Position numbers and translations under genes: made by a program. From Bacillota bacterium (GTDB taxonomy: Bacteria > Bacillota > Clostridia > Acetivibrionales > JAEZXR01), in NCBI GenBank assembly GCA_023419605.1, contig JAEZXR010000003.1, positions 1-41,705 of the forward strand: DNA of 41,705 nt, written 5' to 3'. Positions 27,184 through 34,910 of this stretch are shown here, one piece after another. Position 1 is the stretch's first letter. The number at the start of each line of letters is the position of its first letter. The notes beneath the pieces were generated by a model. The model was not told the origin of the DNA, made no database searches, and saw only the letters and a program-made list of their open reading frames with translations.

Positions 27184-27363
27184 ATGAAGACAAAAGAGAG
27201 GGGGCATTTAATTCCTCAAACATACCGGGAGTTTATCGATAATGCAATAAAAGTATTCTGAGATGATTCTAGAATTTTAGGTGTTGCGGCAGGAGGTTTA
27301 TACATTACAAGCAGTATGGGCGAGTTCTCGGATATTAATAGAAAACAAGAGTACAGGAAATAA
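27184..27363 (+). pseudogene. Nucleotidyltransferase fragment with internal stop
   Basis: From an ATG at 27184 the frame reads FIDNAIKVF, hits a TGA at 27259-27261, then continues DDSRILGVAAGGLYITSSMGEFSDIN before a stop. The motif DxRxxGxAAGGSYITxxMDEFSDxD is the start of small nucleotidyltransferases of the aminoglycoside/lincosamide type. The second catalytic aspartate and the rest of the protein are missing, so this is a relic. The remainder of the 27140-27528 gap shows no gene. Confidence 0.6.
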
Positions 27364-27528
27364 ATTGGATATTAACGGAACATTTTACCGGATGTGTCGT
27401 CATATATAAGAAGATAGACTGGGTAAAGCGGCTAAATTCTGATTTTCTCATTTTCAGCAGAATAAGAGTTCTGTTATATAAACCTTAATAACGTCATAGT
27501 CTAATAATAGAAAGGAATGTTTACTATA

Positions 27529-27813
27529 ATGGAAAAACAAACGGTAGTCCGCATAATGGCAATACGGGTTAACAGTTCCTGCCCGATTTTCAGAACGGGT
27601 GACGTATTTTATATCCGGAAGCACTGCTTTGATTTGAGCGAAAACTCTCTTACTAAATATTGCTATCATGCTCTACATGACTTGTATGACGTTTTTGCCA
27701 GAGTACGCAAAGGAGCGGTAGGAAATAAGGAAGTATTTAAATGCAGGGATAATGGTATTGTTGAATTTGAGGTAGAAAGATTGCCGGATGAATATTATTC
27801 CTATGAGCGTTAG
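27529..27813 (+). CDS. Small TIGR04076-like family protein
   Basis: About 94 residues. The pattern of a short strand, a conserved SSCPIFRTGDVFYI segment, a YHALHDLYDVFARVRKG helix and a CRDNG segment resembles the uncharacterised TIGR04076 family of small proteins. An ATG at 27517 lies immediately after the AAAGGA ribosome site; ATG 27529 has a more normal distance. No function is known. A weak hairpin (CCCGGA/TCCGGG, about 27850-27868) follows the gene. Confidence 0.55.
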   Translation: MEKQTVVRIMAIRVNSSCPIFRTGDVFYIRKHCFDLSENSLTKYCYHALHDLYDVFARVRKGAVGNKEVFKCRDNGIVEFEVERLPDEYYSYER

Positions 27814-27914
27814 CGGCAGTGGGAGCCTGGAGTAAAAACATCTTTGCCCGGAGGTAGGTTTCCGGGTTTGTAATATATGGGCTTTATAGTACAAAGGAAT
27901 GAGGAGGAATTAAA

Positions 27915-28664
27915 TTGAGTGATTTGCCACAGCAGGAGCCGGAGAGGAATAAAGAATTGGTTTCATACAATTCTTATGAAGAAATGGCGGAGTACTATTT
28001 TAAATATGTGGACACAAAACCATTTAATGCCTACTATGAAAGGCCTGCAACCCTGTCGCTGCTTCCGGATGTAAAAGGGAAGAGGGTATTGGATGCGGGA
28101 TGTGCAGCAGGCTGGTATACCCACTGGTTATTGGATAAAGGGGCGAATGTAACAGCGGTGGATTTCAGCCCCAATATGATCGAGATGACGAAAAAAAGAG
28201 TTGGAGGTAAGGCCAAAGTCATAAGGGCCGATTTAAATGAGCCCTTAGATTTTATTCAGGATGAGTCTATGGATATTGTTTTATCTTCTTTAGCACTTCA
28301 TTATCTTAAGGATTGGAATCCTGTAATGAGGGAATTTAACAGAATACTGAAAAAGGAAGGAGAACTTGTCTTTTCCGTCCATCATCCGTTTATGGATTTT
28401 ACGGTATTCAAAAGAGAAAATTACTTTATGACGGAGTTACTGGACGATGAATGGGATACCCATAAGGGAAAGGTAAAAGTACAATTCTATAGAAGGCCTT
28501 TAAGTAAAATCATCGCGGCTGTGATTGAAGCAGGCTTCGTGATGGGAAAATTACTGGAACCGATGCCAACAGAACAATTTAAAATGGAACAACCCAAAGT
28601 ATACGATCGGTTAACAAAGAACCCGCAGTTTCTTTTTATAAAAGCAAGAAAATCAACGGAGTAA
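27915..28664 (+). CDS. Class I SAM-dependent methyltransferase
   Basis: A 249-residue methyltransferase of the Methyltransf_11/25 type. Motif I is VLDAGCAAG (58-66), followed by the acidic end of strand 2 (VTAVDFSPNMIEM), then IRADLNEPLDF and VLSSLALHYLKDW. The start is a TTG with GAGGAGG seven bases upstream and no good ATG nearby. The methyl acceptor is unknown. It sits among short accessory genes without a clear operon partner. Confidence 0.88.
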   Translation: MSDLPQQEPERNKELVSYNSYEEMAEYYFKYVDTKPFNAYYERPATLSLLPDVKGKRVLDAGCAAGWYTHWLLDKGANVTAVDFSPNMIEMTKKRVGGKAKVIRADLNEPLDFIQDESMDIVLSSLALHYLKDWNPVMREFNRILKKEGELVFSVHHPFMDFTVFKRENYFMTELLDDEWDTHKGKVKVQFYRRPLSKIIAAVIEAGFVMGKLLEPMPTEQFKMEQPKVYDRLTKNPQFLFIKARKSTE

Positions 28665-28744
28665 GCTATTACAGGGGCATTTATAGTGCATGCCGTACAC
28701 CGGTTTACGAATGCCAATAACAATGTATAGGAAGAGGGAACGAA

Positions 28745-29257
28745 ATGAATGTAATCGAAACAAAAAGGTTAATTATGAGAGAGTATTCACATAATGATGT
28801 CTCAAAACTATATGAAATCCTTTCTAGCCCAATAACAATGAGCTTTTGGCCTGCTCCATTCACTTTGGAGCAGACTGAGAATTGGGTGCGGAATAATATC
28901 AAAAGGTATACGGAGTTAGGATTTGGAAGATGGTCTGTCCTTTTAAAGGAAACCGGTGAGGTTGCTGGAGATTGTGGAATTATGCTTTCCGAGATCGATG
29001 GCAAACAGGAAAATGATTTAGGCTATATCATTCATTACCCCTATTGGCATAATGGATTTGCCGTTGAAGCGGCAGAGGCATGTAAGGATTATGCTTTTAA
29101 GGACTTAGGATTAAAAAGGCTGTGTGCAAATATGCCTTTTGACCATGAAGCATCAAGAAGGGTTGCTGAAAGGATCGGAATGGAAAAGGAAAAGGAGTTT
29201 TTCAACAGTAGAAATAGAAATATATTGACCTATCTATATTCTGTCTCTAAGAAATGA
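28745..29257 (+). CDS. GNAT family N-acetyltransferase (RimJ/RimL-like)
   Basis: A 170-residue acetyltransferase. It begins with ETKRLIMREYSHNDVSKLYE, typical of the RimJ/RimL branch, and has GDCGIMLSEIDG, LGYIIHYPYWHNGFAVEA and ASRRVAERIGMEKE, covering the acetyl-CoA-binding core. GGAAGAGGGA lies just upstream. It may modify a protein N-terminus or a small molecule or antibiotic; the substrate is not evident. Confidence 0.88.
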   Translation: MNVIETKRLIMREYSHNDVSKLYEILSSPITMSFWPAPFTLEQTENWVRNNIKRYTELGFGRWSVLLKETGEVAGDCGIMLSEIDGKQENDLGYIIHYPYWHNGFAVEAAEACKDYAFKDLGLKRLCANMPFDHEASRRVAERIGMEKEKEFFNSRNRNILTYLYSVSKK

Positions 29258-29865
29258 ATAGTCCAAAGGCGTAAGTAATGCTTTGTGAGGTACAAGTATA
29301 AAAATATTACTTTTGGAGATGTTGCCCGTTCCGTAGGCTATGAGGATTCTCTTCTTTTTTCAAAAACCTTTCGGAAGGAGAAGAATCTTTTACCCAGTTA
29401 ATACCAGGCAAATTTAAGAAACCTTGATTAACCCCATTGGGCAAATAGTTACCAGGAATAAAATAGCTGAAGAAGCTGCATGGATATGGGCCTCTCAAAA
29501 GCATCTTTCACAGGAAGAATAAGTGGCAGGCGGCATCCTTCACAAGGAAGGAAAGCCGATTCTCTACCCGGCAAGGCAAATCAAAACCATCCCACAGGGG
29601 GTGGCCACCGCTGTCTGGTGTGCTACAGGCCTGGAGCCGCCCATCCGCTTTGGAATATGCACAAGCAGTAAACCGGATTCCTTGTCCTTAACGCTATTGA
29701 CATTCTAATGCACATTATTTACGATATATAGTAGTATAGTAAATAATATGCAGCAACTGCTGTGAGAAGCTTATTTTTACCTGGGAATACCTATTTGTAA
29801 CACCGTTAGAAATGGCATACCGGTAATTTATAAAGAGATTGCAGTAAAAAGGAGGAAAATGGATA
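29258..29865. other. Decayed region without intact gene
   Basis: These 608 bp hold the tail of an AraC regulator (listed separately). A further open but unrecognised stretch at about 29520-29700 (GGILHKEGKPILYPARQ) may belong to another degraded gene. I see no intact gene or clear RNA. Confidence 0.55.
29291..29401 (+). pseudogene. AraC regulator C-terminal remnant
   Basis: Thirty-six codons read FGDVARSVGYEDSLLFSKTF then RKEKNLLPS and stop. This is the second helix-turn-helix and end of an AraC-type DNA-binding domain. The first helix-turn-helix and sensor domain are gone, and the usual final SxYR motif is broken by the stop. Confidence 0.65.
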
Positions 29866-31068
29866 ATGAAATGTGTTGTCCCAATCTGCTTATCCCTGAT
29901 AATGAGTTTATTCGTTACAGTAGGCACTAAACCGAATGGAGATGGGAATATACCGGAGGTATCTTTGAACGCTCCGTCTGCTGTTGCGGTAAGAGAAGCG
30001 CCCTCTGAAGAAGTTATCACTATCTCATCCTTTGACAAGATGGAATTTGACGGTAAGCTACGTCTGCCTTCTGGCGGAGAGGTTCCCAAGCTGGTGATTT
30101 TTGTGAACGGGTCCGGCCCCAATACCTACGATAACCACCGTTCCACCGGAGGAAAGGAGTTCAATTATTTTGACCTCTTTGCCAATGAATTTAATCGGCG
30201 AGGGATTGCATTTTTTAGCTATAATACCCGAGGTGTAAAGCCGGACAAGACACCGCCTTATTATGCGAGCATCGACAAGGACGCTTATCAAACCTATAAG
30301 CCCAGTAATCAGGTAAAAGATGTGGAATGCATTATCCGGCAACTTAAATCAATAGAGGCACTAAAGAATGCCAAAGTGTATCTGCTGGGTTGGAGTGAGG
30401 GATCGTTCATTGCTCCGCTGGTGGCGAAGAATGGTAATGTTCCTGTGGACGCCTTACTATTGGCCGGGTATATGAACGGCTCGATGGCAGAAACTCTGGA
30501 ATGGCAGCAATCCGGCGGTTCCAGTATGGTGTTTTACCGGCAATATTTCGATTATGATGGTAACGGGAATATTTCTCCCAAAGAATTTTCCGAGGACCGC
30601 TATCAGCTGCAAAGCTATCTTGGAGCTACATTTGAGCAAATCGACATGAACGGTGACGGTATATTAAACGAGGCTGATTTTGCTTTGCTCCTGGCAGAAA
30701 ACCGTAAAGCTGTTTTTGCTGCTTTCGAGGGAGGCGACGACGAATGGCTGGCGAAAAATTATCCGGTGATGCTAACCTCTGACTGGTATCTTGACTTTGC
30801 CACGCTTCCGACTAACCGCGAGACACTACCGGCGCTTGATCTGCCCATTCATATTTTTCACGGAGTGTATGACGCCAATGTGTCTATTGAGGGCGTTCAT
30901 GACATTGAGGCGGCTTTCAAGGCCCAGGGAAAAACCAATCTGACGACACATGTTTTTGATAATGCAGATCATGACCTTAACTATATAGAGTTTGTAACCA
31001 AAGGCACTATTCCGGAAGGTATACAGTCAATTTTCACTGTTAGCGAATTGTTGGATGCCGGTAATTAA
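29866..31068 (+). CDS. Secreted alpha/beta hydrolase with two inserted EF-hands
   Basis: A 400-residue hydrolase with a short hydrophobic N-terminus (about 1-20) that may be a signal or anchor. The catalytic fold shows VIFVNGSGPNTYDNH, nucleophile S177 in GWSEGS and a C-terminal ADHDLNY histidine. Between nucleophile and acid lies an insert with two calcium-binding loops: D229-D231-N233-N235-E240 and D260-N262-D264-I266-D271, both fitting the 12-residue EF-hand pattern. Calcium binding in the lid may stabilise or gate the enzyme. It is not a dockerin by spacing. The substrate is unknown. AAAGGAGG precedes the ATG. Confidence 0.8.
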   Translation: MKCVVPICLSLIMSLFVTVGTKPNGDGNIPEVSLNAPSAVAVREAPSEEVITISSFDKMEFDGKLRLPSGGEVPKLVIFVNGSGPNTYDNHRSTGGKEFNYFDLFANEFNRRGIAFFSYNTRGVKPDKTPPYYASIDKDAYQTYKPSNQVKDVECIIRQLKSIEALKNAKVYLLGWSEGSFIAPLVAKNGNVPVDALLLAGYMNGSMAETLEWQQSGGSSMVFYRQYFDYDGNGNISPKEFSEDRYQLQSYLGATFEQIDMNGDGILNEADFALLLAENRKAVFAAFEGGDDEWLAKNYPVMLTSDWYLDFATLPTNRETLPALDLPIHIFHGVYDANVSIEGVHDIEAAFKAQGKTNLTTHVFDNADHDLNYIEFVTKGTIPEGIQSIFTVSELLDAGN

Positions 31069-31108
31069 TACTCCATTGATAGAACAGTAGCCAGGAAATT
31101 AAGCATTA

Positions 31109-31142
31109 GGGAACAAGAGGACAGCTCTCTTGTTCCCTTTTA
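31109..31142 (+). terminator. Rho-independent terminator of EF-hand hydrolase gene
   Basis: GGGAACAAGAG (31109-31119) pairs perfectly with CTCTTGTTCCC (31127-31137), followed by TTTTAT. Confidence 0.85.
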
Positions 31143-31191
31143 TCCGTGTACGTATAGTGAAAAGCCATAGAGTATAGAGAAATAAAATGTA

Positions 31192-31220
31192 TTGACTAAA
31201 GCAAAATATTATGGTATGCT
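31192..31220 (+). promoter_or_regulatory. Sigma-A promoter driving the riboswitch
   Basis: TTGACT (31192-31197) and TATGCT (31215-31220) are exactly 17 bases apart, placing the transcription start about ten bases before the aptamer. Confidence 0.8.
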
Positions 31221-31230
31221 TGTAATAATT

Positions 31231-31316
31231 AAAGGGGAGTAGCTGAAAGCTATAAAGCCAACAACCGGCATTTGTGATTGCCTGGCTTTATACTCCAAAG
31301 GGAAAGCAAGACCTTT
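31231..31316 (+). ncRNA. yybP-ykoY manganese riboswitch aptamer
   Basis: The segment opens with AAAGGGGAGTAGC and closes with GCAAGACCTTT, the two conserved blocks of the yybP-ykoY Mn2+ aptamer. AAAGG (31231-31235) pairs with CCTTT (31312-31316) as P1; GGAGTA pairs with TACTCC, and AAAGCCA...TGGCTTT forms the inner helix. In known examples Mn2+ stabilises the docked fold. Here the 3' strand of P1 is also part of the terminator arm, so binding should prevent termination and turn the genes on. Recognition is by eye from the consensus. Confidence 0.85.
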
Positions 31317-31358
31317 AACATGATTCGTTGTATGACGAGTCGTGTTAAAGGTCTTTTT
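31310..31358 (+). terminator. Riboswitch-controlled terminator
   Basis: Arms 31310-31327 and 31336-31353 form a long stem (GACCTTTAACA paired with TGTTAAAGGTC through one wobble, then further imperfect pairs) followed by five T. The left arm overlaps the 3' P1 strand of the aptamer, giving mutually exclusive structures. Confidence 0.85.
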
Positions 31359-31457
31359 ATATAGATAAAACCACCCCTACTCACAGCAGCGCAAGTAGAG
31401 AAAAAATTCTTTCCGGAACTGGCAGCCATAATAATTGTATGAGAAAAGGAGGCGCGT

Positions 31458-31661
31458 ATGAGTTTTTTTTCTTTTTCAAGGTCATCCCGAAAGGGGCATT
31501 ATCCGAACTATAACCATGGAAATGATTATTATAAGAGACCTGTGAAGCGGCCGGGCATTTTAGGAGCAATTTTTGATTCATTACTTTCAAGGAAGCGTCG
31601 TTCCTACTCCCATTCAAACCAGTACAATAATTACCATAGACGTCGTCAACCATGGTCGTAA
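31458..31661 (+). CDS. Small basic protein upstream of kinase, unknown function
   Basis: A 67-residue, very basic protein rich in Arg, Lys, His, Tyr, Asn and Ser, without hydrophobic segment or cysteines. I do not recognise a family. AAAAGGAGG lies just upstream of the ATG, so it is likely translated. Its stop overlaps the kinase start by ten bases, and the kinase lacks its own ribosome site, indicating translational coupling. It is the first gene under the manganese riboswitch. It could be a kinase substrate, a nucleic-acid-binding protein, or a coupling device; none is shown by sequence. Confidence 0.65.
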   Translation: MSFFSFSRSSRKGHYPNYNHGNDYYKRPVKRPGILGAIFDSLLSRKRRSYSHSNQYNNYHRRRQPWS

Positions 31662-32386
31662 ATTTTTTTGCAAAGGATAAAATTTACCTGCCTGGGCAGA
31701 GGATTGAAGAGTACACTGTTATCGATATAATAGGTGAAGGCAAATATGGCATCTGCTACCTGGTTTGTAAAGAGAGTGAAAAGTATATACTAAAGCAGCT
31801 TAAAACCAAGGTTTTGAGAAGGTCAGGGCCGAAGGCGGTGTATGAGGAAGAGGTATTGGCACATATTGAGCATGATCGTATTCCGAAGCTGGTTCGCAAA
31901 ATCAAAAGCGAGGAACTTACGGGGTATGTCCTGGAGTTCATGGAAGGGAAGACCTTTGAGGAGATTGTTTTTTATGACTATCGTATTTTTAAAAGACCGG
32001 AAATCTATGATGTAGGGATACAGTTGATTACTATCCTGAAATATTTGCATAAAAATCAAATCGCTCATAGGGATATAAGGCTTCCTAATGTAATCTATAA
32101 AGACAAGAGGGTTTATTTGGTGGACTTTGGATTAGCACGATGGATCAGCCATGAGTATAAACGGGATGTGGACTTCTCCTATCTTGGAGATTTTTTGCTT
32201 CACCTGTATTATACGTCTTATGAAGGCGGCAACGGGAAGTCAAGGCCCTGGTATGAAGAGCTGAACCTATCACAAAAGGAGCTTCACCTTTTACAAAGGC
32301 TTATGGGGATTAAGGAAAGATATAAGGATATTCAAGAGGCTGAAAATGATTTCCTTCAAATGAGTCAAATTGAACAAGTGTCGTGA
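31652..32386 (+). CDS. Serine/threonine protein kinase, short cytoplasmic form
   Basis: A 244-residue Hanks-type kinase domain with no membrane helix or PASTA repeats. It has a glycine loop GEGKYG (28-33), ATP lysine K48 in YILKQL, catalytic loop HRDIRLPNV (139-147) and DFG at 158-160. The catalytic loop has R in place of the usual K (HRDxR rather than HRDxK), which occurs in some bacterial kinases but is unusual. The C-lobe is short. Translation probably depends on the overlapping upstream gene, and transcription on the manganese riboswitch. Bacterial kinases of this family often prefer Mn2+, so the pairing may be meaningful. Substrates are unknown. Confidence 0.85.
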   Translation: MVVNFFAKDKIYLPGQRIEEYTVIDIIGEGKYGICYLVCKESEKYILKQLKTKVLRRSGPKAVYEEEVLAHIEHDRIPKLVRKIKSEELTGYVLEFMEGKTFEEIVFYDYRIFKRPEIYDVGIQLITILKYLHKNQIAHRDIRLPNVIYKDKRVYLVDFGLARWISHEYKRDVDFSYLGDFLLHLYYTSYEGGNGKSRPWYEELNLSQKELHLLQRLMGIKERYKDIQEAENDFLQMSQIEQVS

Positions 32387-32501
32387 TGCTGGATAAAATC
32401 ATCCTTGCGGTTCGAAGCCCGGTAGAAAAAAACTGCTAACGGGGTCTCCGACCTAACAGAATAATGAAAGAAATATAAAACACAGAATATAGTATAAATC
32501 A

Positions 32502-32536
32502 ACGCGATCGGACAATAAGGTTTGATCGTGTTTTTT
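32502..32536 (+). terminator. Terminator of kinase operon
   Basis: ACGCGATC (32502-32509) pairs with GATCGTGT (32524-32531) through one wobble, followed by a T-run. Confidence 0.7.
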
Positions 32537-32547
32537 ATTCCCAATTT

Positions 32548-32590
32548 GGAGGAAAAGCAGGCGGAATTCATAATTCGCCTGCTTTTCTCC
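32548..32590. terminator. Hairpin between convergent operons
   Basis: Arms of about 17 bp (AAAAGCAGGC pairing with GCCTGCTTTT, extended on both sides with two bulges) lie between the kinase gene and the minus-strand YitT operon. It probably serves as the terminator for the minus-strand operon or for both. Confidence 0.55.
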
Positions 32591-32628
32591 CGGTAAAGTA
32601 AGGTGAAAAATCCCTTTAAAATTATTTT

Positions 32629-33447
32629 TTATAGTTCTTCGGAGCTTGTGCTTACATGAACGAAAGCATTGGCATCGATGTCGTGGGCGATAGCCTCCAG
32701 TATGGCGATTTCCTGGGTGGAAGCATTGGGGTACAGGATTTTATTCGGGGATTTTCCGGGGGCGCCGTCATCGGAAAGGAATGTAACACTTTTTCCCATC
32801 CGCGCCATAATGATTTTGGACAAGGTATCTCCTTTTTCTGAAACGATGATGACTTTACGGCTTTTATTAAAGAAGTCGAAGGTCATCTCGCCGGCCTTTA
32901 TGGAGATGAAGCAGGCCATGAGGGAGTAGATGGCTTTATCCCAACCGAGAACCATGCCAGAAGTAAGTAAAATCAGCAGGTTAATCAGAATAAAAGTGGC
33001 AGGAAAACGTTTTTTAAAAAGAGTGCGCTGGAAAATGATCCCGTCTACAAAGCCTCCATAATGTAAAATGAGTCCGGAACCTATACCCAGTAAAATTCCC
33101 CCAAAGGCAGCCGCGTGTAAAATTTCCTGATTCTCTAAAACAATGGGGTCCAGTATAAAAATCCAAAAGGACAAGGAAACCATAGCAAAAATAGAGGGAA
33201 GCAGAAAGCTTTTTCCCATTCTTCGATAGATAAAAAGAAGAAACGGGAGATTTACAATAAAAGCAGTAGCACTCAAAGGTATATTCACAAAATAACTTTT
33301 GATAACGGCAATTCCGATCATCCCGCCTCCGATGAGTTGATGGGATTTGAGAAAGATTTCCAGCGCTACTGCGGTTACTATGGAGCCCAAGAGAATAAAC
33401 ACATACCTTGCAATGTTTCTCAAAAGTATATCTCTGGATTTATTCAT
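32629..33447 (-). CDS. YitT family membrane protein with DUF2179 domain
   Basis: A 272-residue protein with five to six membrane helices (VFILLGSIVTAVALEIFLKS, GGGMIGIAV, FGGILLGIGSGLILHYGG) and a cytoplasmic C-terminal DUF2179 domain (KVIIVSEKGDTLSKIIMARM), as in YitT proteins. The domain is PII-like in fold. The open frame extends 35 codons further, but ATG 33447 has AAAGGAG upstream and the conserved MNKSRDILLRNIARY start. It is the last gene of an operon with two PII-like and two DUF1538 proteins. Function is unknown; transport or its regulation is likely. Confidence 0.85.
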   Translation of the reverse strand: MNKSRDILLRNIARYVFILLGSIVTAVALEIFLKSHQLIGGGMIGIAVIKSYFVNIPLSATAFIVNLPFLLFIYRRMGKSFLLPSIFAMVSLSFWIFILDPIVLENQEILHAAAFGGILLGIGSGLILHYGGFVDGIIFQRTLFKKRFPATFILINLLILLTSGMVLGWDKAIYSLMACFISIKAGEMTFDFFNKSRKVIIVSEKGDTLSKIIMARMGKSVTFLSDDGAPGKSPNKILYPNASTQEIAILEAIAHDIDANAFVHVSTSSEEL

Positions 33448-33472
33448 TCTGGCAAAACTCCTTTCTACAAAT

Positions 33473-33826
33473 TTAACGTGCCGGGTCTGCAGAGGAGGGA
33501 TTCTGCAAATGGCAAATTCCCACAACTTGGTCCACCTCCAGTACAAAGGCAATTCCCTTGCCCGGAAGATGCAGTTCGGCAGCTTTTGAAACAGAATGCA
33601 GAACCTTTTCGGACTGGAGAGTATCGATCAGGATGAATATAATTTCTTTTTCAGGCTCAATGGAGATACCGAAAAGTTTGAGGTTCTCATGGATTCCTGT
33701 ACCGCGCCCGTTGATGATGGTGCCCCCCTCGGCCCCGGCTTTTTTAGCGGCATCCATGACAGTTTCTGCATTTCCTTTGCTTACGATGGCCACAATTAAG
33801 GAAAATTTTATAGTTTTATTTCCCAT
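33473..33826 (-). CDS. PII-like signalling protein
   Basis: A 117-residue PII-fold protein: SLIVAIVSKGNAETVMDAAKKAG, EGGTIINGRGT and EKEIIFILIDTLQSEKVL. The segment after GRGT is shorter than the T-loop of GlnB/GlnK and lacks its uridylylated tyrosine, so it belongs to the wider PII-like group. Such proteins bind nucleotides or other small ligands and control a partner membrane protein. ATG 33826 follows AGGAGG by eight bases. It is clearly homologous to the next gene upstream. Confidence 0.8.
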   Translation of the reverse strand: MGNKTIKFSLIVAIVSKGNAETVMDAAKKAGAEGGTIINGRGTGIHENLKLFGISIEPEKEIIFILIDTLQSEKVLHSVSKAAELHLPGKGIAFVLEVDQVVGICHLQNPSSADPAR

Positions 33827-33850
33827 AGCAAATTCCTCCTGTAACAACAT

Positions 33851-34195
33851 TTATTTCAAACCGTGGACAATGCCTGCAATCGTTGTAAGACCAAGCACGA
33901 AGCTAATTCCCTGACCGGGTTTGTTTAATTGGCCTTCTTTTTCGATCGCACGCAGTACCTCTCCTACCTGGGAGGCCTCTATAAGTGTGAAAACAACTTC
34001 TCTTTCGGGATCGCCCTCTATATTCCAAAAATTTAGAGAACCTTCCGGCAATGCACTTCTTCCCAATAAAATCGTCCCCCCCTGGGCACCTGCTTTTTTT
34101 GAGGCGGCGATCACCCTGGTTGCCATCCCCTTTTTGACGATGGTTACGATCAACCGGCAGCTTTCATTATGAGTCAATTTCTGCACCATACTCAT
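33851..34195 (-). CDS. PII-like signalling protein
   Basis: A 114-residue PII-fold protein (LIVTIVKKGMATRVIAASKK, AQGGTILLGRSALPEG, REVVFTLIEASQVGEVLRAI, GQGISFVLGL). AAAGGAG supports the start, which overlaps the upstream DUF1538 gene by 29 bp. As with its neighbour, the T-loop is short. The tight coupling to two DUF1538 membrane genes suggests it regulates them. Confidence 0.82.
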   Translation of the reverse strand: MSMVQKLTHNESCRLIVTIVKKGMATRVIAASKKAGAQGGTILLGRSALPEGSLNFWNIEGDPEREVVFTLIEASQVGEVLRAIEKEGQLNKPGQGISFVLGLTTIAGIVHGLK

Positions 34196-34910
34196 GACTG
34201 CGCTCCTTTCTGGTATATAGAAAGCCTAAAATCAAAACAGCAAGAATAGGAGTCATGGCCACAAGAGCCACGGTTCCGAAGCCATCCATCAGAGGGGATC
34301 TATGCTCAAGCTCTTTTGCAATTCCGACCGTCATGGACAATATGAAAGAGGTGGACATGGGACCGGTAGCGACGCCCCCCGAGTCCAGAGCAATTCCTAC
34401 AAATTTAGGATCGACGAATTGTGCGAGTATTAATGCCAATGTATAGCCCGGAAGGATAAAATACCATAAGGGAATGCCCGTCAGGACCCGAAGCATGGAC
34501 AAGGCTACAGAAAATGCGACTCCGATGGACAGGGTATACAGCATGACTCGTTTGTTTATATGTCCGCTGGAGGCCTTTTCCACTTCCTCATTCAGGACGT
34601 ATACGGCAGGTTCGGCCAGGGTGGCGCAAAATCCCAATAAAAGTCCCACAGGAATTAAAATCCAGTGAAACTCGGAGGAACCGAGTTTTATTCCCATTTT
34701 TTCACCGATGGGCAAAAATCCTACCTGTACTCCCTGTAGAAACAGGCAGATTCCTGCAAATGCCAGTAAAATTCCCTTTAGCATTTTTATAAATTGTTTT
34801 TTTGACAATTTTTTAAAAACAGCCTGGAACAGGAAAAATACAAGCAGTAAGGGAGAAAGGGCCAGCGCTGTTTCCTTTAGGGTTGTAAAAAAACTTTCAA
34901 AAAAAATCAT
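34167..34910 (-). CDS. DUF1538 membrane protein, second of pair
   Basis: A 247-residue integral membrane protein with about six to seven helices. It has the DUF1538 signatures GVQVGFLPIGE, FCATLAEPAVYVL, and ALDSGGVATGPMSTSFILSM. The ATG overlaps the stop of the upstream DUF1538 gene as TGATG, so the two are translationally coupled and probably form one transporter; in some species I believe the two halves occur together. Substrate unknown. Confidence 0.85.
   Translation of the reverse strand: MIFFESFFTTLKETALALSPLLLVFFLFQAVFKKLSKKQFIKMLKGILLAFAGICLFLQGVQVGFLPIGEKMGIKLGSSEFHWILIPVGLLLGFCATLAEPAVYVLNEEVEKASSGHINKRVMLYTLSIGVAFSVALSMLRVLTGIPLWYFILPGYTLALILAQFVDPKFVGIALDSGGVATGPMSTSFILSMTVGIAKELEHRSPLMDGFGTVALVAMTPILAVLILGFLYTRKERSHEYGAEIDS

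Larger units (their letters stand above)
31069..31457. other. Regulatory region: terminator, promoter, riboswitch
   Basis: No gene is present in these 389 bp. The segment holds the hydrolase terminator, a strong sigma-A promoter, a manganese riboswitch and its terminator, each listed separately, then a short leader ending in the ribosome site AAAAGGAGG. Confidence 0.8.

Noticed and set aside
30520..30700. Dockerin domain in the EF-hand hydrolase
   Set aside because: The two calcium loops are spaced and flanked like EF-hands, not like the paired dockerin segments, and lie mid-protein within the hydrolase fold.
32400..32440. tRNA-like GGTTCGAAGCCC segment
   Set aside because: No acceptor, D or anticodon arms can be formed around it.
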